A DNA stretch of 64,000 nt from Herbaspirillum sp. DW155 (GTDB taxonomy: Bacteria > Pseudomonadota > Gammaproteobacteria > Burkholderiales > Burkholderiaceae_D): the NCBI RefSeq assembly GCF_037076565.1, contig NZ_AP029028.1, positions 4,526,001-4,590,000 on the forward strand, read 5' to 3'. The notes below the pieces were generated by a model. The model did no database searches. It was not told the DNA's origin and saw only the letters and a program-made list of their open reading frames with translations. Position numbers and translations under genes: made by a program. How positions within the stretch are numbered: position 1 is the first letter of the stretch; the number at the start of each line of letters is the position of its first letter. Below are positions 18,123 to 26,702 of this stretch, in pieces.

Positions 18123-19490
18123 ATGAGCGTTTCGATCTTCGACAGCTTCCTCACCACTTCCGAGATGATTGCGGTGTTCGATGACCAGGCGGTGGTGCAA
18201 GCCATGCTGCGCTTCGAACAAGTCCTGGCCGAAGCCGAAGCCGCCGAGGGCGTCATCCCCGACGCCGCCGCACGCGCCATTGCCAGCGTCTGCCGCGCCC
18301 AGCTCTACGACATCAATGCGTTGATCGTCGCCGGCCGCCGTGCCGGTGCCCTGGCCATTCCGCTGGTCAAGGAATTGCAGCGCACCGTCGCGCTCTACAG
18401 CGAAGAGGCCGCCACCCACGTGCACTGGGGCAGTACCAGCCAGGACGTGCTGGATACGGCCATGGTGCTGGTCACCCGCGAGGCCCTGCGGCTGGTCGAT
18501 GGCGAACTGGACCAGCTCTCGCGCCGCCTGCTGGACTTGTCGCAATCCCATCTGGATACGCCGGTGCTGGCGCGCACGCTGATGCAACCGGCACAGGTCA
18601 CCAGCCTGGGCTTCAAATTCTGCAACTGGGCCGCGCCCCTCTTGCGCTCGCGCGCGCAACTGCAGATGTTGGCCGAACGCGCCTTGCAGTTGCAACTGGG
18701 TGGCGCAGTGGGCACGCTGGCCGTGCTGGGCGAGAAGGGACCGGCGGTTGCCGCGCGCATGGCGGCGGCGCTTGACTTGAAGACACCCGATGCCGCCTGG
18801 CACACCCAGCGTGACGAATGGATTCGTCTGGGCACCGAGATGGCCGTACTGGCGGGCAGCCTGGGCAAGATCGCCACCGATCTGTCGCTGATGGCGCAAG
18901 GCGAAATCGCCGAACTGGCCGAGCCCTCCGGCAATGGCCGTGGCGGTTCCTCGGCGATGCCGCACAAGCGCAATCCGGTCTCTTCCATGATCGCCCTGGC
19001 GGCGGCGGCACGCGCGCCGCAGCAGGCAGCGGCCTTGCTGGGTGCGATGTCGCAGCAGCATGAACGCGGCCTGGGCAACTGGCAGGCCGAACTGGCCGAA
19101 TGGCCGGCACTCTTCCTGGGGGTGCATGGCGCGCTGCGTGCGCTCAACGATGCCTTTGCCGCACTGCTCATCGACGAGGCGCGCATGTTGCGCAACATCG
19201 ACGCCTTGCAGGGACTGGTCTTTGCGGAATCCGCCTCCATCGCCCTGGCCGGCGTGATCGGCCGCCCGCGTGCACACAGCCTGCTGGAGCAATTGACGCG
19301 CAAGGCCGTGGCCGATGGCGCGCAACTGGTGGACGTGCTGGTCGAGGCGGTGCAGGCCGATGCGCAGCTGCGCAAGGAAATCGACCTGCACATGTTGCGC
19401 GGCCTGTTCGATCCGGTGCAGGCCACGCGTCCTGCGCGCCGCATCGCTGAAGGGCAGCTTGAACATCTGCGCGCGATGCTGCTGCCTTGA
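18123..19490 (+). CDS. pcaB: 3-Carboxy-cis,cis-muconate cycloisomerase
   Basis: This 455-residue member of the fumarase/aspartase superfamily converts 3-carboxy-cis,cis-muconate to 4-carboxymuconolactone. The superfamily signature GGSSAMPHKRNPVSS is present, as are HVHWGSTSQDVLDTA and the C-terminal cluster. The ATG at 18123 gives MSVSIFDSFLTT; upstream in-frame residues are not conserved. It follows pcaG after a 366-base gap occupied by the repeat element at 17797-18064. Confidence 0.96.
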   Translation: MSVSIFDSFLTTSEMIAVFDDQAVVQAMLRFEQVLAEAEAAEGVIPDAAARAIASVCRAQLYDINALIVAGRRAGALAIPLVKELQRTVALYSEEAATHVHWGSTSQDVLDTAMVLVTREALRLVDGELDQLSRRLLDLSQSHLDTPVLARTLMQPAQVTSLGFKFCNWAAPLLRSRAQLQMLAERALQLQLGGAVGTLAVLGEKGPAVAARMAAALDLKTPDAAWHTQRDEWIRLGTEMAVLAGSLGKIATDLSLMAQGEIAELAEPSGNGRGGSSAMPHKRNPVSSMIALAAAARAPQQAAALLGAMSQQHERGLGNWQAELAEWPALFLGVHGALRALNDAFAALLIDEARMLRNIDALQGLVFAESASIALAGVIGRPRAHSLLEQLTRKAVADGAQLVDVLVEAVQADAQLRKEIDLHMLRGLFDPVQATRPARRIAEGQLEHLRAMLLP

Positions 19491-19551
19491 ACCACTGACC
19501 CGCTGACATCTCCACCTCCAACAACCACATCGAGACAGAAGAGAACACACC

Positions 19552-20814
19552 ATGAGCTACGATCCGCTGGACCATGATTTCGAGCGCGGCATGCGCAATC
19601 GCCGCAGCGTGCTGGGCGACCAATGGGTTGACCGTTCGGTGGCCAACGCCACCAATTTCAATGCCGACTTCCAGAACCTGATCACGCGTTTTGCCTGGAA
19701 CGAGATCTGGGGACGTCCCGGTCTGGACCACAAGACCCGCCGCATCATCGTGCTGGCCATCACCATCGCGCTGGGCCGCTGGGAAGAATTCGAACTGCAC
19801 GTGCGCGCGGGGCTGACCGGTGATCCGGCCACCCGCCTGACACCGGACGAGATGAAGGAAGTCATGATCCAGGCGTCGGTCTATGCGGGCGTGCCGGCGG
19901 GCAATACCGCCTTTACCCATGCGCAGAAAATCTTGCGGGAAGTGGGTGAGCAGATCGGTTATGCGGTGGTCCCGCAGTCGCCCTCTGCGAGCGTGCATCC
20001 GGGGGTCGGACGCGAGGGCCGTACGGCGTCTTCACCGGCGCTGCATTACACGCTGCGCGAGCCGCGCAACGGCAAGGCGCCGCGCCATACGGTGGTGTTG
20101 TCGCATGCGCTGGGGACGGATCTGATGATGTGGGATGGGCTGGCCAATCTGCTGGCGGCCGATTGCCGGGTGATTGCTTACGATCATCGCGGGCATGGCA
20201 GTTCGGAGAAGGTCGATGGGCTCTACAGCATGGCGGACCTGGCCGATGATGCGGCGCGGTTGTTGCGTGAGCTTGATAGCGGTCCGGTGGTGTGGGTGGG
20301 TCTGTCGATGGGGGGGATGGTCGGGCAGGAGCTGGCCTTGCGGCATCCTGGTCTGGTGCGCGCCCTGGTGCTGGCCAATACCACTTCGGCTTATCCTGAT
20401 GCGGCGCGGGAGGCCTGGCGGCAGCGCATTGTTACCGTTCGTGCTCAGGGCATCGAGGCGATTGCGGATGCGGTGATGGGGCGGTATTTCCATGAGGGCT
20501 TCCGGTCTTCTCAGGCAGCTACCGTTGCGCGTTATCGGCATCGGCTGGTGACTACTGATGCGGTGGGCTATGTGGGGTGCTGTCATGCGGTCGGGACCGT
20601 GGATACTGCTGCCCGCCTTGGGTCTATCCGCGTGCCTACACTGGTGATTGCCGGGGAGCTGGATCAGGGGACGCCGGTTTCTATGGCGCAGGCGTTGGTG
20701 GATGGTATTGCTGGTGCACGGTTGGAAGTCATTGCTGATGCTTCCCATGTCAGTGCTGTTGAGCAGCCTGGTGTGTTTGCTGAATTGGTTTGTGGGTTTA
20801 TTGACGGGCTTTGA
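19552..20814 (+). CDS. PcaC-PcaD fusion: carboxymuconolactone decarboxylase and 3-oxoadipate enol-lactonase
   Basis: This 420-residue protein joins two consecutive pathway enzymes. Residues about 1-135 are PcaC (MSYDPLDHDFERGMRNRRSV; RLTPDEMKEVMIQASVYAGV), which decarboxylates 4-carboxymuconolactone. After a linker near 140-160, residues about 160-420 are an alpha/beta hydrolase PcaD with nucleophile motif GLSMGG, Asp in AGELDQGT and His in ADASHVS. In actinobacterial PcaL the order is the reverse, hydrolase first. Codons toward the 3' end become noticeably richer in T/G-ending and T-rich triplets than the rest of the operon. Confidence 0.93.
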   Translation: MSYDPLDHDFERGMRNRRSVLGDQWVDRSVANATNFNADFQNLITRFAWNEIWGRPGLDHKTRRIIVLAITIALGRWEEFELHVRAGLTGDPATRLTPDEMKEVMIQASVYAGVPAGNTAFTHAQKILREVGEQIGYAVVPQSPSASVHPGVGREGRTASSPALHYTLREPRNGKAPRHTVVLSHALGTDLMMWDGLANLLAADCRVIAYDHRGHGSSEKVDGLYSMADLADDAARLLRELDSGPVVWVGLSMGGMVGQELALRHPGLVRALVLANTTSAYPDAAREAWRQRIVTVRAQGIEAIADAVMGRYFHEGFRSSQAATVARYRHRLVTTDAVGYVGCCHAVGTVDTAARLGSIRVPTLVIAGELDQGTPVSMAQALVDGIAGARLEVIADASHVSAVEQPGVFAELVCGFIDGL

Positions 20815-20817
20815 TGA

Positions 20818-21125
20818 GTTTAGGTTTTGGGGCAGTCTGCACAGGCTGCTTTCCTGCGCTCTAGCTTAATTCTTATCATTCTCCGGTCGGGAGGACGCGC
20901 CGGGGGCGGCCCGGCAGCCGCTCACTTTTCTTGTCTCGCCAAGAAAAGTAAGCAAAAGAAGGCGACCGCAGCTGCACCGCCCTCCTTCGGAGGGTCCCCG
21001 CTTCAGAGACCAACAAAACGGGGAAAATAGAGTCGCTTCGCTCCGACTATTTTCCTGATCCGTTTTGTTGGTCTCTGAAGCGGCGGCGCAGATGCGGACT
21101 GCCTTACTGCCTCGCCTTCGGCATC
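20818..21125 (+). repeat. Left arm of a large imperfect inverted repeat (family 2, copy L)
   Basis: This arm matches the reverse complement of 21340-21655 over conserved blocks: the outer GCTCTAGCTTAATT region, the long CGGGGGCGGCCCGGCAGCCG to AAGTAAGCAAAAGAAGGCGA stretch, and CCTCCTTCGGAGGGTCCCCG. A 20-base stem at 21002-21021 and 21060-21079 is perfect in this copy but unrelated to the corresponding stem in the other. The apparent short frames reading HFSCLAKKSKQKK in all such repeats are not genes. Confidence 0.85.
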
Positions 21126-21170
21126 GTGAGACCTCCTACTCGCCTTCGGCTTTGCGTTGGCGTTCTCTAG

Positions 21171-21210
21171 CCTTCGATACGTCGCTGCGCGACTACTCAG
21201 GTCGAACGGG
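21171..21210 (+). repeat. REP-like palindromic unit
   Basis: CCTTCGATACGTCGC-TGC-GCGAC then TACTCAGGTCGAACGG. Flanks match the copies at 15136-15174 and 15280-15318; the central stem differs (GTCGC/GCGAC instead of GCGGC/GCCGC) but stays self-complementary. Confidence 0.75.
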
Positions 21211-21261
21211 CGGAAATTATTTAAAAAATAAAAACTAAAAAAAAAGAAAAACTCAAAACCA

Positions 21262-21297
21262 AAAATCCAAAATCCGAAATCCGAAATCCGAAATTCA
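21262..21297. repeat. AAATCCG short tandem repeat in an A-rich tract
   Basis: Four to five near-perfect copies of a seven-base unit (AAATCCG) follow an A-rich stretch from about 21220. It lies near the centre of the 20818-21655 palindrome and is low-complexity, possibly prone to slippage. Confidence 0.75.
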
Positions 21298-21339
21298 GAG
21301 CGGAAGGGGAAATATGCAAAAGGTCGATGCCGCAGGCGA

Positions 21340-21655
21340 GCCCCCGCGAAGCCGAAGGCGAGCCCGTTTGGCTTGTCCCCATAGAGCCAGCCGCCGCAGC
21401 GGAGCGAAAAGTGGATCAGAAGAATAGTGGGAGCGAAGCGACTCTATTCTTCCCACTTTTCGCTTCGCTGCGGCGGGGACCCTCCGAAGGAGGGCTGGCT
21501 CTCTGGGGTCGCCTTCTTTTGCTTACTTTTCTTGGCGAGACAAGAAAAGTGAGCGGCTGCCGGGCCGCCCCCGGCGCTCCGCTCCGACCGGAGAGAGAAC
21601 ACAATTAAGCTAGAGCGCAGGAAAGCAATCCGTGCAGACTGCGCCAAACCTAAAC
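21340..21655 (-). repeat. Right arm of the large imperfect inverted repeat (family 2, copy R)
   Basis: Inverted partner of 20818-21125. Its variable stem is 21395-21414 with 21453-21472 (19 of 20 positions Watson-Crick, one G-T), enclosing the same AATAGAGTCGCTTCGCTCC-type inner hairpin as copy L. Together the arms separate the convergent pcaCD fusion and the binding-protein gene and may also end both transcripts. Confidence 0.85.
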
Positions 21656-21704
21656 ACAAAAAAGCCGCCCGATAAAAACCAAGGACGGCCGCTGAAAAAG
21701 AACT

Positions 21705-22889
21705 TCAAACCCCAGGATCCCGAACCCTCTCCACCTGATCAAACTCAACATTATAAAATTCAGAACCCCGCAACTCAGCCTTACGCATATAAACGGTCTG
21801 AACGATATCGCGCGTAGATGCATCGATGGAAACCGGCCCCCGAACGCTCTCCCAGCTCATCCCCTTCATCACACCGAGCAGCTTCTCCCCATCGGCATCG
21901 CCCCCCGTCTTCCTGAGAGACTCATACAACAGATGCATCCCGTCATAAGCCCCAACGGAATGGAAGTTCGCGCGCATCCCTTTGTTAGCCTTGGCAATAG
22001 CCTCCACATATTCCTTGTTCAAAGCAGAAGGATGCGCCGCAGAATAATGATGACTGCTCACCACATCCTTGGCCGCCGCACCAATGCCCGCCATCAGATC
22101 ATCATCGAGCACATCGCCAGTACAGATCAGCCGAATCCCCGCCGCCCCCAGTCCCCGCTCCGTGAACTGCTTCAACACCGCAGCCCCCTCACCGGAAGGT
22201 ACGAAAACGAACAAAGCCTGCGGTTTAGCATCCTTCACCCGCTGCAGGAAAGGCGCGTAATCAGGATTGCGCAAAGGCACCCGCACGCTCTCCACCACCT
22301 TGCCCCCCGCCTCTGAAAACGTCTTCACGAACACCTTCTCCGCATCCAGCCCCGGCCCGTAATCGGAAACGAAGGTCACCACACTCTTAATGCCGTTCTT
22401 CGCCGCCCAGGAAGCCAGCGGCGAAGTCACCTGCGCCAGCGTAAACCCGGTACGCACGATATAAGGAGAACGCTGCGGAATGATCGAAGTCGCCGCCGCC
22501 GTCACGATCATCGGCACCTTGGCCTGCGTAGCAATGGGAGCAGCTGCCAGCGCCAGGGGCGTCAGCCCAAAACCCATCAAGACCTGCGCCTTGTCACGCG
22601 ACACCAGCTCCTGCGCCAGCCGCTTGGTCACATCCGGCGAGACCCCGCCGTCATCCTTCAACAGGATCTCCACCTTGCGCCCGGCCACGCTGTCACCAAA
22701 CTTTTGCTGATACAGCTTCACCGCCGCCTCGATCTGCCGCCCGGTCGACGCAAACGGCCCCGACATCGGCACGATCAGGCCCACCTTCAGCGGGTCCGCC
22801 GCACGCGCCAGCATCGGCACCGCACCCGCCGCCAATGCAGATCCCGCCAGCACCAGGTGGCGACGGCGGCTATTGATCATCTCGCTCAT
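21705..22889 (-). CDS. Branched-chain-type ABC transporter substrate-binding protein, van-linked
   Basis: This is a periplasmic ligand-binding protein of the Liv/aromatic acid type (Peripla_BP_6), about 394 residues. The N-terminus holds a twin-arginine-like RRRHLVLAGSALAAG signal with cleavage after ARA. The mature protein begins DPLKVGLIVPMSGPFASTGR. GAGGAG precedes two adjacent ATGs; the second (22889) has better spacing. It is clearly paralogous to the protein at 37627 (shared GFGLTPLALA, SDYGPGLDAE and IDASTRDIVQTVY segments). It lies downstream of vanBA, so vanillate or a related acid is a likely ligand. No permease genes adjoin it. Confidence 0.88.
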   Translation of the reverse strand: MSEMINSRRRHLVLAGSALAAGAVPMLARAADPLKVGLIVPMSGPFASTGRQIEAAVKLYQQKFGDSVAGRKVEILLKDDGGVSPDVTKRLAQELVSRDKAQVLMGFGLTPLALAAAPIATQAKVPMIVTAAATSIIPQRSPYIVRTGFTLAQVTSPLASWAAKNGIKSVVTFVSDYGPGLDAEKVFVKTFSEAGGKVVESVRVPLRNPDYAPFLQRVKDAKPQALFVFVPSGEGAAVLKQFTERGLGAAGIRLICTGDVLDDDLMAGIGAAAKDVVSSHHYSAAHPSALNKEYVEAIAKANKGMRANFHSVGAYDGMHLLYESLRKTGGDADGEKLLGVMKGMSWESVRGPVSIDASTRDIVQTVYMRKAELRGSEFYNVEFDQVERVRDPGV

Positions 22890-22936
22890 CATGTCTCCTC
22901 ATGTTCTTTTCCAGTAAATGATTTACCGCGAAAGCA

Positions 22937-23893
22937 CTACAGATCCAGCACCAGCAAAGGACTCCGGGCGCGCGAACAGCAAGGGGTGAACTGGTCATTG
23001 GCAGCCCGCTCCTCATCGGTCAGGTATTGGTCGCGATGATCGGGCTCGCCCTCCAGCACCCGGGTCAGACAAGTCCCGCAAATACCCTGTTCACACGACA
23101 CCGGCACATCCACCCCATGCTCGCACAAGACCTGGATGACCGTGCGATCCGCAGGAATGGTATAGACCTGCCCGCTGCTGGCCAGCTTCACGTCGAAGCT
23201 GCCATTGCCATCGGCCTGCACCGGCGCCGCACCAAAGTATTCGAAATGGACCTGCGATTCCGGCCAGCCGCGCGCACGCGCCGTATCGACCACGTAACTG
23301 ATGAAACCAGCGGGACCGCAAACGTAGAGATGGGTGGAAGGATCAGCATGTGCCAGCAACGCGTCGAGATCGAGCTTCTGCGCGGCATCGCCATCGTCGT
23401 AATGATGTACCACGCGCCCGGAAAATCCCGAGGCCGCAATACGCTCACGAAACGCCTGCCGTGCCGGCGAGCGCGCGCAGTAATGCATCTCGAAGGAAGC
23501 CCCCGAGGCTGCCAGAGACTCGGCCATGCAGAGGATGGGCGTCACGCCGATGCCACCGGCCAGCAACAGGCTGTGCTGCGCCGGCACCAGCGCGAACTGA
23601 TTGCGGGGCACGCCGATGGTCACAACGCCTCCCACCTTCAGCGCCTCATGCACCGCCACCGAACCCCCACGCGAATTGGCATCGCGCAGCACGCCGATCT
23701 GATAGCGATGCTGCTCATGCGGGGCATTGCACAGCGAATACTGGCGCAGCAAGCCGCCCGGCAGATGCACGTCGATGTGGGCACCGGCCGTGAAGGCCGG
23801 CAAGGGCACGCCATCCACCGAAACCAGATCCAGTCCGACGATGCCGTCGGCTTCCTCGCGGCGCGCCGCGACCTTGACCTGCAATGTCGTCAT
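22937..23893 (-). CDS. vanB: Vanillate O-demethylase reductase subunit
   Basis: This 318-residue class IA oxygenase reductase has an FMN/NAD-binding ferredoxin reductase part (QYSLCNAPHEQ; LLLAGGIGVTPILCMAESLA; YVCGPAGFI) followed by a plant-type 2Fe-2S domain (CEQGICGTC and a fourth Cys at QFTPCCSRA). It passes electrons from NADH to VanA. It starts nine bases after the vanA stop, same operon. Confidence 0.93.
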   Translation of the reverse strand: MTTLQVKVAARREEADGIVGLDLVSVDGVPLPAFTAGAHIDVHLPGGLLRQYSLCNAPHEQHRYQIGVLRDANSRGGSVAVHEALKVGGVVTIGVPRNQFALVPAQHSLLLAGGIGVTPILCMAESLAASGASFEMHYCARSPARQAFRERIAASGFSGRVVHHYDDGDAAQKLDLDALLAHADPSTHLYVCGPAGFISYVVDTARARGWPESQVHFEYFGAAPVQADGNGSFDVKLASSGQVYTIPADRTVIQVLCEHGVDVPVSCEQGICGTCLTRVLEGEPDHRDQYLTDEERAANDQFTPCCSRARSPLLVLDL

Positions 23894-23902
23894 CGTCGCT
23901 CC

Positions 23903-24952
23903 TCAGGCAGCCGCAGCCTTGCCGGCCTCGGCTTCGCGCGCCAGCCACTTGTCCAGCACCTTGCGCGACTGCACCCCACCGGCATCGATGTTCAGCGCCA
24001 GCAGACGGCGCTCGGGATACTTCAGCAGATTGGCCTGCTGCAGCTCCAGCATCTCGCGATCCTCGCCGAAGATCTTGCCCTGGCCTTCGCGGATGGTGGC
24101 CGTCAGCTCCTTGTCCTCGGGACGGAAATGACGCGCCATGCCCCAGAAATACCAGTGCGAAGTCTCGGTCTCGGGCGTGATGAAATCCACCACGATGGAG
24201 GACGCCTTGTGTTCCGGCGCGGCCTCGTAACCGCCCTTCCCGGCATGCGCCACACCTACCTCGATCATCACGTGGCTGGGCGGCGAGAAGCGGCAGATCT
24301 GCCAGCGGTCCACCGGCACGTCATCGGCCAGCCCGTTGCCGCGCAAGGCCATGCGCCAGAACGGCGGCGGCATGATGTTCTCCATGAAGCGACTGGTGAT
24401 GACCTGCTCGCCCTCCACACGGGTATGGACCGGCGCCTCGTCGATCTCCTTCTGGCCGATGCTGGAGGCATGGACGTAGGTCTCGTGGGTGAGGTCCATC
24501 AGGTTGTCGATCATCAGGCGATAGTCGCAATTGATGTGATACAGCCCGCCGCCATAAGCCCACTCGGGATTGTCCGCCCATTCCAGATGATGGATCTGCG
24601 CGGGATCGGCCTGCTCCTTGTCACCCGGCCATACCCAGATGAAACCGTAACGCTCCACCACCGGGAAACTGCGGATGCACGGAAAGCCGCGCACGCGCTG
24701 GCCGGGCATGCTGCGGGTGTGACCATCGCAGCCCATTTCCAGGCCGTGGTAGCCACAGACGAGCTGGCCTTCGCGCACGAAGCCCAGCGACAGCGGCGCG
24801 CCGCGATGCGGACAGAAATCCTCGACGGCCGCGACCTGCCTTTCGGCACCACGATAGAACACGATCTTCTCGCCGCAGATCTGGCGACCCAGGGGCTTGC
24901 TTTCGATTTCGTCGGGGGTGCAGGCGACGTACCAGGCATTCTTGGGGAACAT
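23903..24952 (-). CDS. vanA: Vanillate O-demethylase oxygenase subunit
   Basis: This 349-residue Rieske non-haem iron oxygenase demethylates vanillate to protocatechuate and formaldehyde. The Rieske cluster ligands are in CPHRGAPLSLGF and CGYHGLEM; the mononuclear iron site is NLMDLTHETYVHASS. Length and N-terminus (MFPKNAWYVACTPDEI) match VanA. It is first in vanAB and divergent from the MarR gene at 25276. It consumes vanillate that the hydroxycinnamate operon should make from ferulate. Confidence 0.95.
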   Translation of the reverse strand: MFPKNAWYVACTPDEIESKPLGRQICGEKIVFYRGAERQVAAVEDFCPHRGAPLSLGFVREGQLVCGYHGLEMGCDGHTRSMPGQRVRGFPCIRSFPVVERYGFIWVWPGDKEQADPAQIHHLEWADNPEWAYGGGLYHINCDYRLMIDNLMDLTHETYVHASSIGQKEIDEAPVHTRVEGEQVITSRFMENIMPPPFWRMALRGNGLADDVPVDRWQICRFSPPSHVMIEVGVAHAGKGGYEAAPEHKASSIVVDFITPETETSHWYFWGMARHFRPEDKELTATIREGQGKIFGEDREMLELQQANLLKYPERRLLALNIDAGGVQSRKVLDKWLAREAEAGKAAAA

Positions 24953-25094
24953 GACGATCTCCTGTTGGGTGAATTCCTCAATCAGCGCCGGCCTCTTGCG
25001 GCCAGCGCACTAATGATGGGACTGCTCCAGCTTGTGTTTTTCCGCAGTTCTGTTGATCCAGATCCTGTCGGGTCTCGCATTTTTCTGTTTTAAT

Positions 25095-25110
25095 ATTCAG
25101 CACACTGAAT
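25095..25110. promoter_or_regulatory. Inverted repeat in the vanA-marR intergenic region
   Basis: ATTCAG-CACA-CTGAAT is a perfect six-base inverted repeat in the 323-base region between vanA and the divergent regulator. It could be a regulator site or part of the vanA leader. Confidence 0.4.
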
Positions 25111-25186
25111 GTTAGAAAAGTATCCGCCAATCCGCTGCGCAAGTAAACGCGCTGGCGGAGTTTTTTCATTGCGCGTTGCATCAATT

Positions 25187-25196
25187 ATCAATTGAT
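25187..25196. promoter_or_regulatory. Possible MarR/VanR operator
   Basis: ATCAATTGAT is a ten-base perfect palindrome embedded in CAATTATCAATTGATTG, 80 bases before the regulator start. MarR proteins commonly bind such AT-rich palindromes; the link is positional. Confidence 0.45.
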
Positions 25197-25275
25197 TGAG
25201 GGAAAACGCGGCGGACCTTACACTGCCTGCTCACCGCTTCTGCCTGAAGCTCATCCATTGCTGACCGAATCCGCC

Positions 25276-25785
25276 ATGCCCGACACTGCGCACGCTCCCG
25301 ACGAAAACCCGCTGACCGACCTCTACGAGCATCCCGGCCACCTGTTGCGGCGGGCGCAGCAGATTTCGGTATCGATCTTCCATGACGAGATCGGCGGCAT
25401 CCTTACTCCCGTGCAATACGCGATCCTGCGCATGCTCTCCAATCATCCCGGCATCGACCAGGTGACCCTGGCCGGGCTGGTGGCCATCGATACCTCGACC
25501 GGTGCCACCGTCTGCGCCCGCCTGGAAGAAAAGGGCCTGCTGGTGCGAGAGGTCATCCCGCACAACCGGCGCCAGCGCGCATTGCGCATCACGCCGGCCG
25601 GACAAACCCTGCTGGAAGAACTGACCCCCGGCTTGCAGCGCCTGCGCAAGCGCCTGCTGGCGCCGCTGGACCAGGACGAGCAGCGACAATTCATGCTGCT
25701 GCTGGACAAGCTGGTACAGCTGAACAACCCTCAGAGCCGTGCGCCACTGGCCAGGTTGCAAGAGGAACGCTGCGACGAAGACTGA
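25276..25785 (+). CDS. MarR-family regulator, probable VanR-like repressor of vanAB
   Basis: From ATG 25276 the protein is 169 residues with a MarR winged helix-turn-helix (TLAGLVAIDTSTGATVCARL, wing at VIPHNRRQRALRITPAG) and flanking dimerisation helices. It is divergent from vanAB, as expected for a vanillate-responsive repressor. The 3' end overlaps the antiparallel LysR gene by 55 bases. Confidence 0.85.
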   Translation: MPDTAHAPDENPLTDLYEHPGHLLRRAQQISVSIFHDEIGGILTPVQYAILRMLSNHPGIDQVTLAGLVAIDTSTGATVCARLEEKGLLVREVIPHNRRQRALRITPAGQTLLEELTPGLQRLRKRLLAPLDQDEQRQFMLLLDKLVQLNNPQSRAPLARLQEERCDED

Positions 25786-26702
25786 GACGGCACCAGTTCC
25801 GTACCGGCGGCAAACACGGTCGCCGTCAGCCCGCGCAGCCAGGCATTGCCGCCATCCTTGTGGTACTTGCGATGCCAGTGCTGCTTCAGATCCATCGAAG
25901 GCATCTCGAAACCCGGCTCGACCAGCCGGATACCGGAAAAACGCGCAACGAATTCGCCAAACGCGCGCGGCACCGTGGCGATCAGATCAGAAGTCGCCAC
26001 CAGCAAGGGAATGGCCATGAAGTGCGCGGTCGACAGCGTGACCCGTCGACGGATCTTTCGGCGCAGCAGGAAGCGTTCGCACAGCGGCTCGTCCCGTCCT
26101 TCGCCATTGACCGCGATATGCCCTGCCGCCTGGTAGTGCTCCAGGCTGATCCTCTGCATCTGCAACGGATGGCCGGCACGCAGCAGGCAGACAAAATCCT
26201 GCGAGAGCAAACGCTGCTGGAAAAAATTCCTCTGTTTGAGGTGCGGAAAATACCCGATGGCCAGATCGACCGCACCACTCTCCAGCGCTCCGACCAGCTC
26301 TTCGGCCGCCGGCATCACCGTCACCACCGAGGCATGCGGCGCTTCATCGCGCAGACGCGCCAGCAAGCGTGGCAGCAGCATCAGCTCGCCGAAATCCGAC
26401 AGCCCCAGCACGAAGCGCTTGGTGGTCGTGGCCGGCGTGAACTGATCGGTGGTCAGGACGTCTGAATGGACACGCTGCATGATTTCGCGGGTCGGCCCGA
26501 TCAGCGTGATGGCACGCGGGGTAGGCTGCATGCCGCGTCCGGTCTTCACGAACAGCGGGTCTCCCAGCGCAATGCGCAGTTTGTTGAGCGCGACACTCAC
26601 GGCAGGCTGGCTCATGTCGAGCTTCCTTGCAGCCGCACTCACGCTGCGTTCTTCAAAGATCGCCAAGGCAATCGGCAGCAGGTTCAGATCGAAATTGGCC
26701 AT
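25731..26702 (-). CDS. LysR-family transcriptional regulator
   Basis: From ATG 26702 (MANFDLNLLPIALAIFEERS) the protein is 323 residues. It has the LysR helix-turn-helix (VSAAARKLDMSQPAVSVALN then KLRIALGDPLFVKTGRGMQP) and an effector domain with FVLGLSDFGELMLLPRLLAR. It resembles the NodD/LinR-like branch that starts with a short DLNLL segment. Upstream in-frame residues are not conserved. It is divergent from the HD-GYP gene and ends inside the MarR gene on the opposite strand. Target and ligand are unknown. Confidence 0.85.
   Translation of the reverse strand: MANFDLNLLPIALAIFEERSVSAAARKLDMSQPAVSVALNKLRIALGDPLFVKTGRGMQPTPRAITLIGPTREIMQRVHSDVLTTDQFTPATTTKRFVLGLSDFGELMLLPRLLARLRDEAPHASVVTVMPAAEELVGALESGAVDLAIGYFPHLKQRNFFQQRLLSQDFVCLLRAGHPLQMQRISLEHYQAAGHIAVNGEGRDEPLCERFLLRRKIRRRVTLSTAHFMAIPLLVATSDLIATVPRAFGEFVARFSGIRLVEPGFEMPSMDLKQHWHRKYHKDGGNAWLRGLTATVFAAGTELVPSQSSSQRSSCNLASGARL

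Noticed and set aside
20827-21030. Short frames reading HFSCLAKKSKQKK, also at 21444-21659
   Set aside because: They are translations of the family-2 repeat, present in both arms in inverted orientation, without ribosome sites.
21262-21297. AAATCCG tandem copies considered as a CRISPR-like array
   Set aside because: Units are seven bases with no spacers; it is a simple tandem repeat in an A-rich tract.
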